This document shows positions 51,139-59,594 of a stretch of DNA of 64,000 nucleotides, in pieces; positions within the stretch are counted from its first letter, which is position 1, and each line of letters begins with the position of its first letter. Origin of the DNA: Spirochaetota bacterium (GTDB lineage Bacteria > Spirochaetota > UBA4802 > UBA5550); NCBI GenBank assembly GCA_017999915.1, contig JAGNKX010000011.1:1-64000 (forward strand), written 5' to 3'. A program made the position numbers and the translations under genes. The notes beneath the pieces were generated by a model. That model was given only the letters and a program-made list of their open reading frames with translations. It was not told the origin of the DNA and searched no databases.

Positions 51139-51924
51139 CTACCAATCGCCGGAGGCGCCGCCTCCCCCGAAGCTCCCGCCGCCGCCGCTGTAATCGCCGC
51201 TCCCGGAGCCGCCGCTGTCGCTGCTCGAGCTGCTCGAACCGCTGTAGCTGTCGGAACCGCCGGAGCTGTAACTGTCACTGCTTGAACTGTCGTAACCGCT
51301 GCCGGAACCTGATCCGGGAAACTTCCTGGCGATAAGGATCATTATCAGCAGAAACAGGATAAACCCTCCCACGGCATAGACAGGGATCAAATGGGGATTC
51401 ATTAATATGTTCGGCTTTTTCTCGGGAACCTGCTTCATGCCCGGGTATTCGCCCCAGACCGCCTGCTTAATGGCCTGAACGCCGTTGAAAAGCCCGTTGT
51501 CATAATCGCCTTTTTTAAAAAAGGGCTTGATGCTGTTGTCGATGATCCTTCCGGCCACTAGGTCAGTGAGCCTTCCCTCGAGGCCGTAGCCCACCTCGAT
51601 GCGGAGCTTCCGGTCCTCCTTCGAGATGAGAAGGATAACGCCGTTATCCAGCTTCTTCCGGCCGATCTTCCACTTCTCCGCGACCTTGAGGGAATACTGC
51701 TCCAGCACCTCTCCCCGGAGGGACGGTATGGTGAGGATGACGATCTGGGTTGTCTCTTTCTTCTCGAATTCGGCAAGGTCCTTTTCTATGAAACCGGCCA
51801 TCTTCGGCGAGAACAGGGCCGCGTAATCGTTGACATGCCCTTTCAGGGGAGGCACGTCAAGGGCAAAGACCGGCAGGGCCAAGAGGCCGGCCGCGAGAAT
51901 GATCCATGTGGCCAATCGTTTCAC
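51139..51924 (-). CDS. TPM-domain protein with Gly/Ser-rich tail (YgcG-like)
   Basis: A 261-residue protein. Signal peptide (LATWIILAAGLLALPVFA), TPM domain (about 20-150: LKGHVNDYAALFSPKMAGFI, TQIVILTIPSLRGEVLEQYS, KLDNGVILLISKEDRKLRIE, VGYGLEGRLTD), one membrane span (LIPVYAVGGFILFLLIMILI) and a low-complexity Ser/Gly tail ending GGGGSFGGGGASGDW. The SFGGGGASG(D/G)W ending is a family hallmark. It is a close paralogue of the next gene upstream. Confidence 0.85.
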   Translation of the reverse strand: MKRLATWIILAAGLLALPVFALDVPPLKGHVNDYAALFSPKMAGFIEKDLAEFEKKETTQIVILTIPSLRGEVLEQYSLKVAEKWKIGRKKLDNGVILLISKEDRKLRIEVGYGLEGRLTDLVAGRIIDNSIKPFFKKGDYDNGLFNGVQAIKQAVWGEYPGMKQVPEKKPNILMNPHLIPVYAVGGFILFLLIMILIARKFPGSGSGSGYDSSSSDSYSSGGSDSYSGSSSSSSDSGGSGSGDYSGGGGSFGGGGASGDW

Positions 51925-51934
51925 GAGAATCCCC

Positions 51935-52780
51935 CTACCAGCCTCCCGACGCGCCGCCGCCGCCGAAGCTGCCGCCGCCGCCGCTGAATCCGCCGCCCCC
52001 CGATCCCCCGCCGGACCTTCCGCCTCCGCCGAATCCCATCATCATCATGAGCGTCATGACGGAGGGCATGATGAGCCCTATGAGGAACCCGCCGGGGACC
52101 AGGAAAAGGATGAAAAGCTTGAGGCCGTACACGACGAGGGCCACGATCGGTATGATCACCGCGCCGGCTATCCCGCCCAGTATGCGCTTGATCTTGCCGA
52201 TGATCCCGATAAAGAAGAGGACGAAAATCATGGGCGTTATCATCGAGGAGGGATCGGAGCCCTCCTTTTCCGCGGCGCGGGCGTCCACCGCGCTGTATTC
52301 GCCCCTGACGGTCTCCATGATGGCGTTGACGCCGTCGGTGACGCCTTTATCGTAATCGCCCGCTTTAAAGGAAGGGGTTATGATCCTGTCGATGATCCTC
52401 CCGGCCCGGAGGTCGGTGAGCTTCCCCTCGAGGCCGTAGCCGACCTCGATGCGGAGCTTCCGGTCCTCCTTGGCTATGAGCAGTATCACGCCGTTATCGA
52501 GCTTCTTCTGGCCGATCTTCCACTTCTCGGCCACCTTCATTGAAAACTCCTCGATGACCTCTCCCTGGAGCGAAGGAATGGTGAGGACCGCTATCTGGGT
52601 CGATTCCTTCCGCTCGAAATCGGCGAGCTTTTCCTCCAGGGACGACACCGTCGCGTGCGAGAGCATGTTCGCGTAATCGTTGACGCGGGCCTTCAGGACC
52701 GGCACGTCGAGGCCGAGGGCCCCCAGGGGCAGGGCGACCAGGCACGCCAGGGCCAGGAGCCGGACGATCGATTTTCTCAT
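51935..52780 (-). CDS. TPM-domain protein with Gly-rich tail (YgcG-like), paralogue of 51139
   Basis: A 281-residue protein of the same layout: signal (LLALACLVALPLGALG), TPM domain (LKARVNDYANMLSHATVSSL, TQIAVLTIPSLQGEVIEEFS, VGYGLEGKLTD), two membrane spans (about 175-240) and the tail GGGGFSGGGGSFGGGGASGG W. I chose the ATG at 52780; a GTG at 52789 is possible. It lies 10 bases upstream of the second TPM gene, indicating tandem duplication within the operon. Confidence 0.85.
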   Translation of the reverse strand: MRKSIVRLLALACLVALPLGALGLDVPVLKARVNDYANMLSHATVSSLEEKLADFERKESTQIAVLTIPSLQGEVIEEFSMKVAEKWKIGQKKLDNGVILLIAKEDRKLRIEVGYGLEGKLTDLRAGRIIDRIITPSFKAGDYDKGVTDGVNAIMETVRGEYSAVDARAAEKEGSDPSSMITPMIFVLFFIGIIGKIKRILGGIAGAVIIPIVALVVYGLKLFILFLVPGGFLIGLIMPSVMTLMMMMGFGGGGRSGGGSGGGGFSGGGGSFGGGGASGGW

Positions 52781-52793
52781 GGCGCGCACCGGC

Positions 52794-53384
52794 TTATTCG
52801 AATTTCACTTCCGGCGCCTTCTTCGCCGCCTCGTCGGCCTTGAAATACTCCTTCTTGTCGAGGTGCAGGAGCACCGCGTTGGTAAGGCTGTAGGGAAAGC
52901 TGCGGATCGAATAGTTGAAGGTCTTCACCGCCTCGTTGTAGCGCTGGCGGGCGACGTTGATCCGGTTCTCGGTCCCTTCGAGCTGGTGCATCAGGTCGCG
53001 GAAGTTCTCGTTCGCCTTCAGGTCCGGGTACCTCTCCACCACGACCATGAGCCGTCCCAGGGCCGACGATATCTCGCCCTGTGCCTGCTGGTACTTCTGG
53101 AAGGCCTGGGCGCTCCCCAGGTCCTTGGCGTTCAGCTGGACCGACGTGGCCTTGGCCCGCGCCTCGATCACCGCGGTGAGGGTCTCCCGCTCATGCTTGG
53201 CGTAGCCCTTGACGACCTGCACCAGGTTCGGGATCAGGTCCGCCCTCCGCTGGAGGTTCGATTCCAGGTCGCCCCAGGCCTTGAACACCTCTTCCTCCTG
53301 CTGCTGCATGACGTTGTAGCCGCAGCCGGTCGCCGCCACAAGGGCCACCATGATTGCCGCCAGACGGATCGATATTGTTTTCAC
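52794..53384 (-). CDS. lemA: LemA-family lipoprotein
   Basis: A 196-residue LemA protein. Lipoprotein signal ([13 protein letters not shown]), then the conserved helical bundle: [63 protein letters not shown], and SIRSFPYSL near the C-terminus. LemA and TPM proteins are regularly neighbours, and this is the first gene of a four-gene run on the minus strand. Confidence 0.93.
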   Translation of the reverse strand: MKTISIRLAAIMVALVAATGCGYNVMQQQEEEVFKAWGDLESNLQRRADLIPNLVQVVKGYAKHERETLTAVIEARAKATSVQLNAKDLGSAQAFQKYQQAQGEISSALGRLMVVVERYPDLKANENFRDLMHQLEGTENRINVARQRYNEAVKTFNYSIRSFPYSLTNAVLLHLDKKEYFKADEAAKKAPEVKFE

Positions 53385-53660
53385 TTTGAATTCCTCCCTG
53401 TGTATTCATCATCAGCTGCCGCGGCGGGAAATCCGCCGGGCTATGATTTCATTTCATGGTAGAACATCGTCGCTATTAATCAAGAAAAAAATATAGAGGC
53501 AGTGGAGATCTGAAGCTTCCATTATTATTAACCGCGCGCATCCCGCCAGCGCGGGGAATGAAATAATTTCTTCATTGACACCGGGGCGCCGGATCGCGGA
53601 TAATCTACCGGAAAATGATCGCGGCATCGTTACGAAATTCTGTCTGATCGGGAGAACCCC

Positions 53661-54317
53661 ATGGGAAAACTCTTCACGCTATTATTAGTATCCATCCTTG
53701 CCTCACCCTCCGCATTCGCCAAAAGCATGGTGGAGGATGAAAAACATGGCAGGAAAAAGGACTCCGCGCATTATATCCGGCTCTTCGAGGCGCCGGACCG
53801 TGCGCAGTGGCAGAAGCCGGACGACGTGATCAGGACCCTTGATCTGAAAAAAGGCCAGCGCATAGCGGATATCGGCGCCGGAAGCGGCTATTTCACGCGG
53901 CGCTTCGCCAGGGCCGTCGCCCCCGGCGGAGAGGCGGTCGGCTACGATGTCGATCCCGGCATGGTTTCCCACATGAAGAAATACGCGGCGGAAAACAGGA
54001 TTAAAAACTTCCGCGCTTCCCTCATCAGCCCCGACAGCCCCGCCCTGGACAGGGCGTCCTTTGACATGATCTTCATCTGCAACACCTATCACCACATGGA
54101 AAACCGCGTCGCCTATCTGAAGAAAATCAAGGCCGCGCTGAAAACCGGCGGCCGCGTGGTGATCGTAGATTACCGGAAGGGATCGAAGGGCGGCCCCCCG
54201 GAGACCTTCAAGCTTGAAGACAGCCGGGTCGTCGAGGAGTTCGCGAAGGCGGGGTACAGGCTTCTGAAAAAGCACGATTTTCTGCCGAACCAGTATATCC
54301 TGGAATTTGCCCTGTAG
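53661..54317 (+). CDS. class-I SAM methyltransferase with a signal peptide
   Basis: A 218-residue methyltransferase fold preceded by MGKLFTLLLVSILASPSAFA, a clear signal peptide. The SAM-binding motif I is IADIGAGSGYFTRRFA (about residue 73), followed by YDVDPGMV and the TYHHMENRVAYLKKIKAALK region. The GRVVIVDYRKG strand is conserved. SAM is normally cytoplasmic, so an exported version is unusual; either it acts outside with another ligand or the signal acts as an anchor. A GGGAG site precedes the ATG. Confidence 0.8.
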   Translation: MGKLFTLLLVSILASPSAFAKSMVEDEKHGRKKDSAHYIRLFEAPDRAQWQKPDDVIRTLDLKKGQRIADIGAGSGYFTRRFARAVAPGGEAVGYDVDPGMVSHMKKYAAENRIKNFRASLISPDSPALDRASFDMIFICNTYHHMENRVAYLKKIKAALKTGGRVVIVDYRKGSKGGPPETFKLEDSRVVEEFAKAGYRLLKKHDFLPNQYILEFAL

Positions 54318-54376
54318 GCGAAGCCGCCCCGGCGCAGCTTCACGCGGCATAACACCATCTGTTCTTACCAGGCCCT

Positions 54377-55099
54377 ATGGAACCCTACACAGACATAGCC
54401 GTCGTTTACGATTACCTCCTGCGCCACGTGGACTACCAGGAATGGTACGAATACATCAGGTCCATCATGACCTACAACGTCGAAAAGCCGGAGAGGGTCC
54501 TGGAGTTGGGATGCGGCACCGGGCGGTTCGGCGCGAAATTCTCCAACGACGGCTACACCGTCTACGGCCTCGACAAATCCATCGACATGCTCCGCGTCGC
54601 CAGGACCAGGGCCTTTTTGAACTTCCGCATCCTCTGCGGTGACATGACCGATTTTTACCTGGCAAAAAAAATGGACTTTATTTTTTCCGTCCATGACTCC
54701 GTGAACTATCTGCTGGAACCTGCCGATATAGAGAGCATGTTCCGCTGCGTGCGGCGGATCATGCACGAGGGAAGCGTGTTCATGTTCGATATCACCACCG
54801 AGCACAACATATACGAGAATTTCGACGGCAAGACCTCCCGGTTCGAGCTCCGGAGCGGCTCCGTGGAATGGAGCAACGCCTATGACGCCGACGCCCGCCT
54901 GGTCTGCTCGACCCTGCGCTACCGGAGGGGCGGCACGACCTCCGTGGAGGAGCACCTCCAGCGCATCTACACGGTAGAGGAGATGAAGCGCCTCGTGGAG
55001 GGATCCGGCTTCAGTATCATCGACATCTACGGCGATTATACCGTGGACCCCCCCGGGGACAGCACCGTCATGGTCAACTTCGTTACGAGGAAGTCGTGA
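54377..55099 (+). CDS. class-I SAM-dependent methyltransferase
   Basis: A 240-residue soluble methyltransferase. Motif I is VLELGCGTGRFGAKF (about residue 42), followed by GLDKSIDMLRVA, DFIFSVHDSVNYLLEP and a ICGDMTDF-like acidic loop. The N-terminal YTDIAVVYDYLLRHVDYQEW is common in the family of small-molecule methyltransferases. The substrate is unknown. The next gene overlaps it by one base. Confidence 0.88.
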   Translation: MEPYTDIAVVYDYLLRHVDYQEWYEYIRSIMTYNVEKPERVLELGCGTGRFGAKFSNDGYTVYGLDKSIDMLRVARTRAFLNFRILCGDMTDFYLAKKMDFIFSVHDSVNYLLEPADIESMFRCVRRIMHEGSVFMFDITTEHNIYENFDGKTSRFELRSGSVEWSNAYDADARLVCSTLRYRRGGTTSVEEHLQRIYTVEEMKRLVEGSGFSIIDIYGDYTVDPPGDSTVMVNFVTRKS

Positions 55100-55446
55100 T
55101 GTCCGAGATCCTCTATCTCATCGGCCTCATCATCGGGGCCACGGTGTTCATCTACCTTTACTCCTCGTACCAGTCGGGCAAGGAGAAGCTGAAGGAGATG
55201 CGGGTGAAGAAGGATGCCCCGGAGGCAACGGTGAACCCGGAGCGGGTCGATTACTTCAGCATGGCCCGGGCCCCCGGTGCCAGGCTCTGCCCCCTCTGCG
55301 GCAAGGAGCTGACAAAGTACGAGGCGCTCTACGCCTCCGAGACCGAGGAGCAGGGCAAGAGGAAGATACTGATTCACGGATGCAAGTACTGCTACAAGGA
55401 AAACGACAAGCCGAAGGAAGCGCCCGGCGCCGGCGACGGGTCCTGA
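55099..55446 (+). CDS. small membrane protein with zinc-ribbon-like cysteines
   Basis: A 115-residue protein. One N-terminal span (ILYLIGLIIGATVFIYLYSS) is followed by a basic region and a CPLCGKELTKYEALYAS...GCKYCY module, four Cys able to bind zinc, then an acidic tail. The ATG at 55099 overlaps the upstream stop (TGATG), so the two are coupled. Function unknown. Confidence 0.7.
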   Translation: MSEILYLIGLIIGATVFIYLYSSYQSGKEKLKEMRVKKDAPEATVNPERVDYFSMARAPGARLCPLCGKELTKYEALYASETEEQGKRKILIHGCKYCYKENDKPKEAPGAGDGS

Positions 55447-55459
55447 ACCGCCCGATGGC

Positions 55460-56335
55460 TCACCGGTAATTCCACGGGACCGCGGTCTCGGTCTTCCCGC
55501 CGTCCTGGCTGACCAGGTACGTGCCGCCCGCCTTCTGCTTCCTGCCGATCACCAGGTTGTATTTCACGTAACCGCTGTAATAGCCGGTCACATCCACCCT
55601 GCCCACGGTTGAGCCGTTTCCGAGGGCGCTGGTCTCAGTATTTATGGCGCCGTTCAGGACCATGTGATTCCCCTGGTCCGCGCTGAAATCAGAATAATTG
55701 GTATACATGTTGACCACATGGGCCCTGCCGTCAAATTTGGCGCTGTAACTGACGGTGCCGCTGACCGCGCCCGCCTCGGTCTCCTCCCCGAGGGTCCCGA
55801 GCTTTTTCAGCTTTGCGACGCCGCTCTTCTCGGTCACGCTGTAGATCGCAAAAAACTCTAAATCGCTTATGGCCCGGTGCCCGCCATCGGGCGCGCCCTG
55901 CATGCTGTCCCCCACATCGTTGGACGCCACAACGCTGTAATAGTATTTCCCCGGCCTGGCCGATGTATCGATGAAAGAAGTTTTCGATATGCTGCCCGAT
56001 ACGTCGGTATAGGTGCCGTCCGGGGTCGTCGCCCGTAGGACATGGTAGTCCCTGGCGCCCGGCACGGATTTCCATGTCACCACTATCCTGTCCCTGTATG
56101 TTCCGTCGGTCGCTTCGATTTTAGCCGGAGCGCCGGGAAGGAGGGTAATGATAATGACGCAGGTGACGATGTCCACGGCGGATATGGCCAGGAGCGGAAT
56201 GAGCCATCCGAGACCCGCGCCCGGCTTCAGGGGCCGCTCTGTCTTGATGGACCTGACAATCCGGAAAAGCCCCACTGCGGAGAAAATGAAAATAAGAATG
56301 CTGGTACCGGTGGTAAGAAATACGAAGGTGTTCAT
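55460..56335 (-). CDS. membrane protein with fibronectin-III-like domain
   Basis: A 291-residue protein. Two N-terminal spans (VFLTTGTSILIFIFSAVGLF, WLIPLLAISAVDIVTCVIII) precede an FN3-like domain (about residues 72-140: RDRIVVTWKSVPGARDYHVL to GKYYYSVVASNDVG), then an unrecognised beta-rich C-terminal domain with KYNLVIGRKQKAGGTYLVSQ. It probably displays the domains outside the membrane. The start at 56335 has an AGAGG site upstream. Confidence 0.72.
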   Translation of the reverse strand: MNTFVFLTTGTSILIFIFSAVGLFRIVRSIKTERPLKPGAGLGWLIPLLAISAVDIVTCVIIITLLPGAPAKIEATDGTYRDRIVVTWKSVPGARDYHVLRATTPDGTYTDVSGSISKTSFIDTSARPGKYYYSVVASNDVGDSMQGAPDGGHRAISDLEFFAIYSVTEKSGVAKLKKLGTLGEETEAGAVSGTVSYSAKFDGRAHVVNMYTNYSDFSADQGNHMVLNGAINTETSALGNGSTVGRVDVTGYYSGYVKYNLVIGRKQKAGGTYLVSQDGGKTETAVPWNYR

Positions 56336-56448
56336 ATCCCTCTCCTGTGGTCGGTTATTTCACTCGGTTTCAATATACTGCCGCGCGGGCCGGTGATCAA
56401 GACGGCGGGAGAAAAAAGTCAAAGGGATGATTCAGCCGGAAGGTCCCC

Positions 56449-57522
56449 TCACACGTTGAACCGGAAGTTCATGATGTCGCCGTCCTCGACGATATACTCC
56501 TTGCCCATGACGTACTGCTTGCCGGCCTTCTTCACCGCTTCCTCGGAGCCGAGGGAAACCAGGTCTCCGTACTTGATCACCTCGGCGCGGATGAAGCCGC
56601 GCTGGATGTCGCTGTGGATCACGCCGGCCGCCTCGGGCGCGGCTGCGCCCCGGCGCACCATCCACTGGCGCACCTCGTCCTCTCCCACGGTGAAATAGGA
56701 TATGAGCCCCAGCGAGGCCATCAGGGCCCGGGTGAGGAGGGCCAGGGCAGGCTCCGCTATGCCGGCGTCCTTCATGAAGGCGGTGCGCTCCTCGGCCGTT
56801 TCAAGGGCCGCGATCTCCGCCTCCAGGCGCGCCGATATCTGCACCGGCGCCACTTCCTGGCCATGGTATTTTTCCTTTACGGTATCTACGAGTGACGCGC
56901 CGGCAATGTCGCCCTCCCCCACGTTCAGGGCGATGATCATCTGCTTCATGGTGATGAAGGAATAGCCGGTGAGGAGTTTCCTGTCCTCGGCGGAAAGCTC
57001 CATGGTGCGGAGGGGAAGGTCCTTCTCCAGGTGCTCCTTCATCCTGAGGAAGAGGGGCTCCTCCTTCTGGCCCTGCTCGTCCTTGGCGCGCTTCTTCCCC
57101 TCGGCGATCCGCTCCAGGCGCTTTTCGATCAGGATAAGATCGTGCATGAGGAGTTCAGACATGATGGCGTCGACGTCCCGCATGGCGTTAACGCTCCCTT
57201 TCGCATGGTACACACGGTCGTCCTTGAAGTCGCGCGCCACCAGGCAGAGGGCGTCGGTGCCGGCGATGTCCCTGAACACCGCCCCCTCGCGGATGGCGTT
57301 CTCCTCCAGGGCGGGGATGAGCTCCACGGTAATGCGGGCGCGGGTCTCCTTCTTCGGGCGGTACCTGCGCGCCAGCTCGTCGAAGCGCGGGTCCAGCACC
57401 GGCGCGATCCCCACCACGGCATCCTTGCCGTCGGGGTTTATCGATTCGGCCCTGTCGCCGGTCAGAAGGGCATATAAGGTACGCCTCCCCGACTGGGGCA
57501 GGCCCATGATTCCAACTTTCAC
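56449..57522 (-). CDS. degenerate YchF-like protein (OBG-family, probably unable to hydrolyse nucleotide)
   Basis: A 357-residue YchF-type protein. The C-terminal TGS-like domain is well kept (VIKYGDLVSLGSEEAVKKAG, KQYVMGKEYIVEDGDIMNFRF) and NVGE matches the NVxE specificity motif. The P-loop is GLPQSGRRTLYALLTG where YchF has GLPNVGKSTLFNALT, so the essential Lys is replaced by Arg and Ser by Arg. The switch-II region, normally VDIAGLVKGASKGEG, reads VELIPALEENAIREG. I chose the GTG at 57522, 7 bases after AAGGAG. It is probably a nucleotide-binding-dead paralogue. Confidence 0.8.
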   Translation of the reverse strand: MKVGIMGLPQSGRRTLYALLTGDRAESINPDGKDAVVGIAPVLDPRFDELARRYRPKKETRARITVELIPALEENAIREGAVFRDIAGTDALCLVARDFKDDRVYHAKGSVNAMRDVDAIMSELLMHDLILIEKRLERIAEGKKRAKDEQGQKEEPLFLRMKEHLEKDLPLRTMELSAEDRKLLTGYSFITMKQMIIALNVGEGDIAGASLVDTVKEKYHGQEVAPVQISARLEAEIAALETAEERTAFMKDAGIAEPALALLTRALMASLGLISYFTVGEDEVRQWMVRRGAAAPEAAGVIHSDIQRGFIRAEVIKYGDLVSLGSEEAVKKAGKQYVMGKEYIVEDGDIMNFRFNV

Positions 57523-57635
57523 AAGAGTCTCCTTGTAATTCAATTCTTAATGGAACGTCACGTTATGGATGGGCCCGGATAATGGCAAGAGATTTTTACA
57601 TCACCCTCATTGACGGCCGTGCAAATACCCCATAT

Positions 57636-57665
57636 GATAGGCGCGCAAGCGCTTGCACGCCTATC
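57636..57665. promoter_or_regulatory. 30-bp near-perfect palindrome in a divergent promoter region
   Basis: GATAGGCGCGCAAGC (57636-57650) and GCTTGCACGCCTATC (57651-57665) are complementary except for one position. It lies between divergent genes (57522 minus, 57742 plus), so it may be an operator. A TTGACC box at 57686 with CATACT at 57709 could be the plus-strand promoter. Confidence 0.5.
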
Positions 57666-57741
57666 GGTCGTGAAATAATTAATAATTGACCTTTCCATGA
57701 AAACATCACATACTACCATAATTCAAACAAGGAGGCACTCC

Positions 57742-58416
57742 ATGGCACGGACATTGATGGCTCTCATCATTATCGCAACGACTGCCCTCTCGACACAGGC
57801 ATGCAAGCAATTCATGCCCGGAAAAAACACCGATGGCAAAGTCAAGTTCATGGTTGGAGATGTCACGGTGAACGGGAAGAAAGCCACCCTGGGGGACACG
57901 GTCCGCTTCGACGACGTGATCGAAACCGGGGACAGATCCATCTGCCATATAACCATCGGCGAAAAAAACATCATTGCCCTGTGGCCCGGGGCCAGGTTCC
58001 TCTACCGTGTCACTACGCGCGGGAGCAATTGCGAACTGTCACGGGGCGGCCTGGGGGCCCTGCTCCGGAACAAAAATTTGACCGGCGACATGAACATAAA
58101 AACGCCGACCGTTACCGCTTCCGTGCGGGGTACGATTTTATGTCTGACCGCTGAGAGCAATGAAAAGATCTATACCTGCGTATGCAACGGCAGGATACGC
58201 TTCAAGCCCGAAGCGGGCGGCGGCATTTTCACGAAATCCGCCCAAGATGCCGGGGAGAAACTGGTATCAGCGAACCATCACTCGGGTCACTATTTCACAA
58301 GGGAACAGGGCGCCATCAAAATAGAAAAAGCCGGGCTCAAGCATCACACGGACGAAGGAGTGGAGAAAATGGCCGCCTCCATCGGAGAAAAGGTCGACTG
58401 GACGAAGATCGAGTAG
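57742..58416 (+). CDS. FecR-domain lipoprotein
   Basis: A 224-residue lipoprotein (signal ending LSTQAC). The FecR domain is visible as VKFMVGDVTVNGKKATLGDT, VRFDDVIETGDRSICHITIG, TPTVTASVRGTILCL and a final strand pair. Three additional Cys (TILCL, YTCVC) may form disulfides. ATG at 57742 has AGGAGG 7 bases upstream; an in-frame ATG at 57697 is upstream of it and weaker. It is shorter than the FecR lipoprotein at 30316 and lacks the charged linker. Confidence 0.78.
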   Translation: MARTLMALIIIATTALSTQACKQFMPGKNTDGKVKFMVGDVTVNGKKATLGDTVRFDDVIETGDRSICHITIGEKNIIALWPGARFLYRVTTRGSNCELSRGGLGALLRNKNLTGDMNIKTPTVTASVRGTILCLTAESNEKIYTCVCNGRIRFKPEAGGGIFTKSAQDAGEKLVSANHHSGHYFTREQGAIKIEKAGLKHHTDEGVEKMAASIGEKVDWTKIE

Positions 58417-58419
58417 CGG

Positions 58420-59487
58420 TCACCGCGCCTTCACGAATCCGCCAAGAAGCGAACCGAGCATTTTCCCCACGTCACGGAGGATATCCACCGTGATGCGGTC
58501 AAGGCTCGCCAGGGATGATTTCTTTGATTCGCCGAATATCACCCGGGACGCTTCCGATGCGCAGCGGGAGACCAGCTCCGAGGCGTCCTCGCCGCTCTCC
58601 TCTTTCATGACCCCGAACGCATCAATGAGTTCCTTTCCATACATGTCAATGAAATGATAGAACAGGGAATTGAACCGTTTCTTCGCGTCCGCCACATACC
58701 GGTCCATGGCGCGGTCGACGATATCCCCCGAACCGATCCCCTCCACGGCGCCGTGCGCCAGGGCCTCGCAGAAGGGAGAAAATCCCTCACGGAACCGGCG
58801 CTCAACGTATATTTCATAGCTCTTGTGTATGGCGGACGCTGTCACCATGAGGGAGCGGACCGACGCGATACGCCTGACCAGATACGGTCCGGGCAGGGCC
58901 TTGACATGGAAGGGATTGCCCAGGTCCGCCAGGTAATGGGTGCAGCGGGAGAGATACCGCCAGCCCCAGTATTCATGGCCGTCGCCAAAGGCGGCCCGCG
59001 CCCGGTCCCGGTGGTACCGGAACGATTCACGGACCATCCCCACGGTCATTCCCAGGACGCTGAACTCCATGTGGCGCCACCCGTGGGAGCCGCCGGTGAG
59101 CTTTTGCCTCTTGTGAAGAAAAAGGTCGCAGTCCGGCTTCAGGTCCGGCTCGGTGCCGTAGATGACCAGGACCTTCCACGGTTCTATGGCCACGTCAGGG
59201 GGCGCCTCGGCGCTGTAATCCCCGTTCCGCGCCGAGTAATCAAAGGAGCCCAGGGGGGCCAGACTCCTCGCAACGCGGAACGACTCCTTGTACAGGTCCC
59301 GGTGGTGGGGCCCCAGGGGCCAGGAGGGATCGGCGCCAAAAGGATTAGTTCGCACCGGCACCGGCGGCAGGTCACAGATGGCCGCCAAAGCCCGCACGGC
59401 GCAGTAATTGATATATTCATGGGAAAACCAGGGAGCCCAGGCCCGGGGAAGCCGGCCGTCATCATGGAGAAACATGCCGATATTCAT
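58420..59487 (-). CDS. zinc-dependent phospholipase C / S1-P1 nuclease-like protein
   Basis: A 355-residue helical protein. It carries motifs typical of the PLC/P1 fold: an N-terminal FSHEYINYCAVRALAAICDL, TGGSHGWRHMEFSVLGM, and the metal-binding YLSRCTHYLADLGNPFHVKA (H-x3-D-x4-H), which matches the zinc site of bacterial phospholipase C and P1 nuclease. A C-terminal helical region (FNSLFYHFIDMYGKELI) follows. No signal peptide is obvious, which is unusual for this fold; an internal start at 59475 would not add one. The substrate is unknown. Confidence 0.65.
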   Translation of the reverse strand: MNIGMFLHDDGRLPRAWAPWFSHEYINYCAVRALAAICDLPPVPVRTNPFGADPSWPLGPHHRDLYKESFRVARSLAPLGSFDYSARNGDYSAEAPPDVAIEPWKVLVIYGTEPDLKPDCDLFLHKRQKLTGGSHGWRHMEFSVLGMTVGMVRESFRYHRDRARAAFGDGHEYWGWRYLSRCTHYLADLGNPFHVKALPGPYLVRRIASVRSLMVTASAIHKSYEIYVERRFREGFSPFCEALAHGAVEGIGSGDIVDRAMDRYVADAKKRFNSLFYHFIDMYGKELIDAFGVMKEESGEDASELVSRCASEASRVIFGESKKSSLASLDRITVDILRDVGKMLGSLLGGFVKAR

Positions 59488-59551
59488 CCTTCATTAAGCG
59501 TTATCATGCCTTAAACGACATGCGCGCAACACCGTGCGCGCATAAAGTAAA

Positions 59552-59580
59552 AACGGCGCGGGAATTAATCCCGCGCCGTT
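59552..59580 (-). terminator. intrinsic terminator of the RuBisCO-like operon
   Basis: On the minus strand a 12-bp stem AACGGCGCGGGA / TCCCGCGCCGTT with a 5-base loop is followed by TTTACTTTATG. It lies 15 bases after the RuBisCO-like stop codon. Confidence 0.85.
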
Positions 59581-59594
59581 CCTGTGAGACTGTA

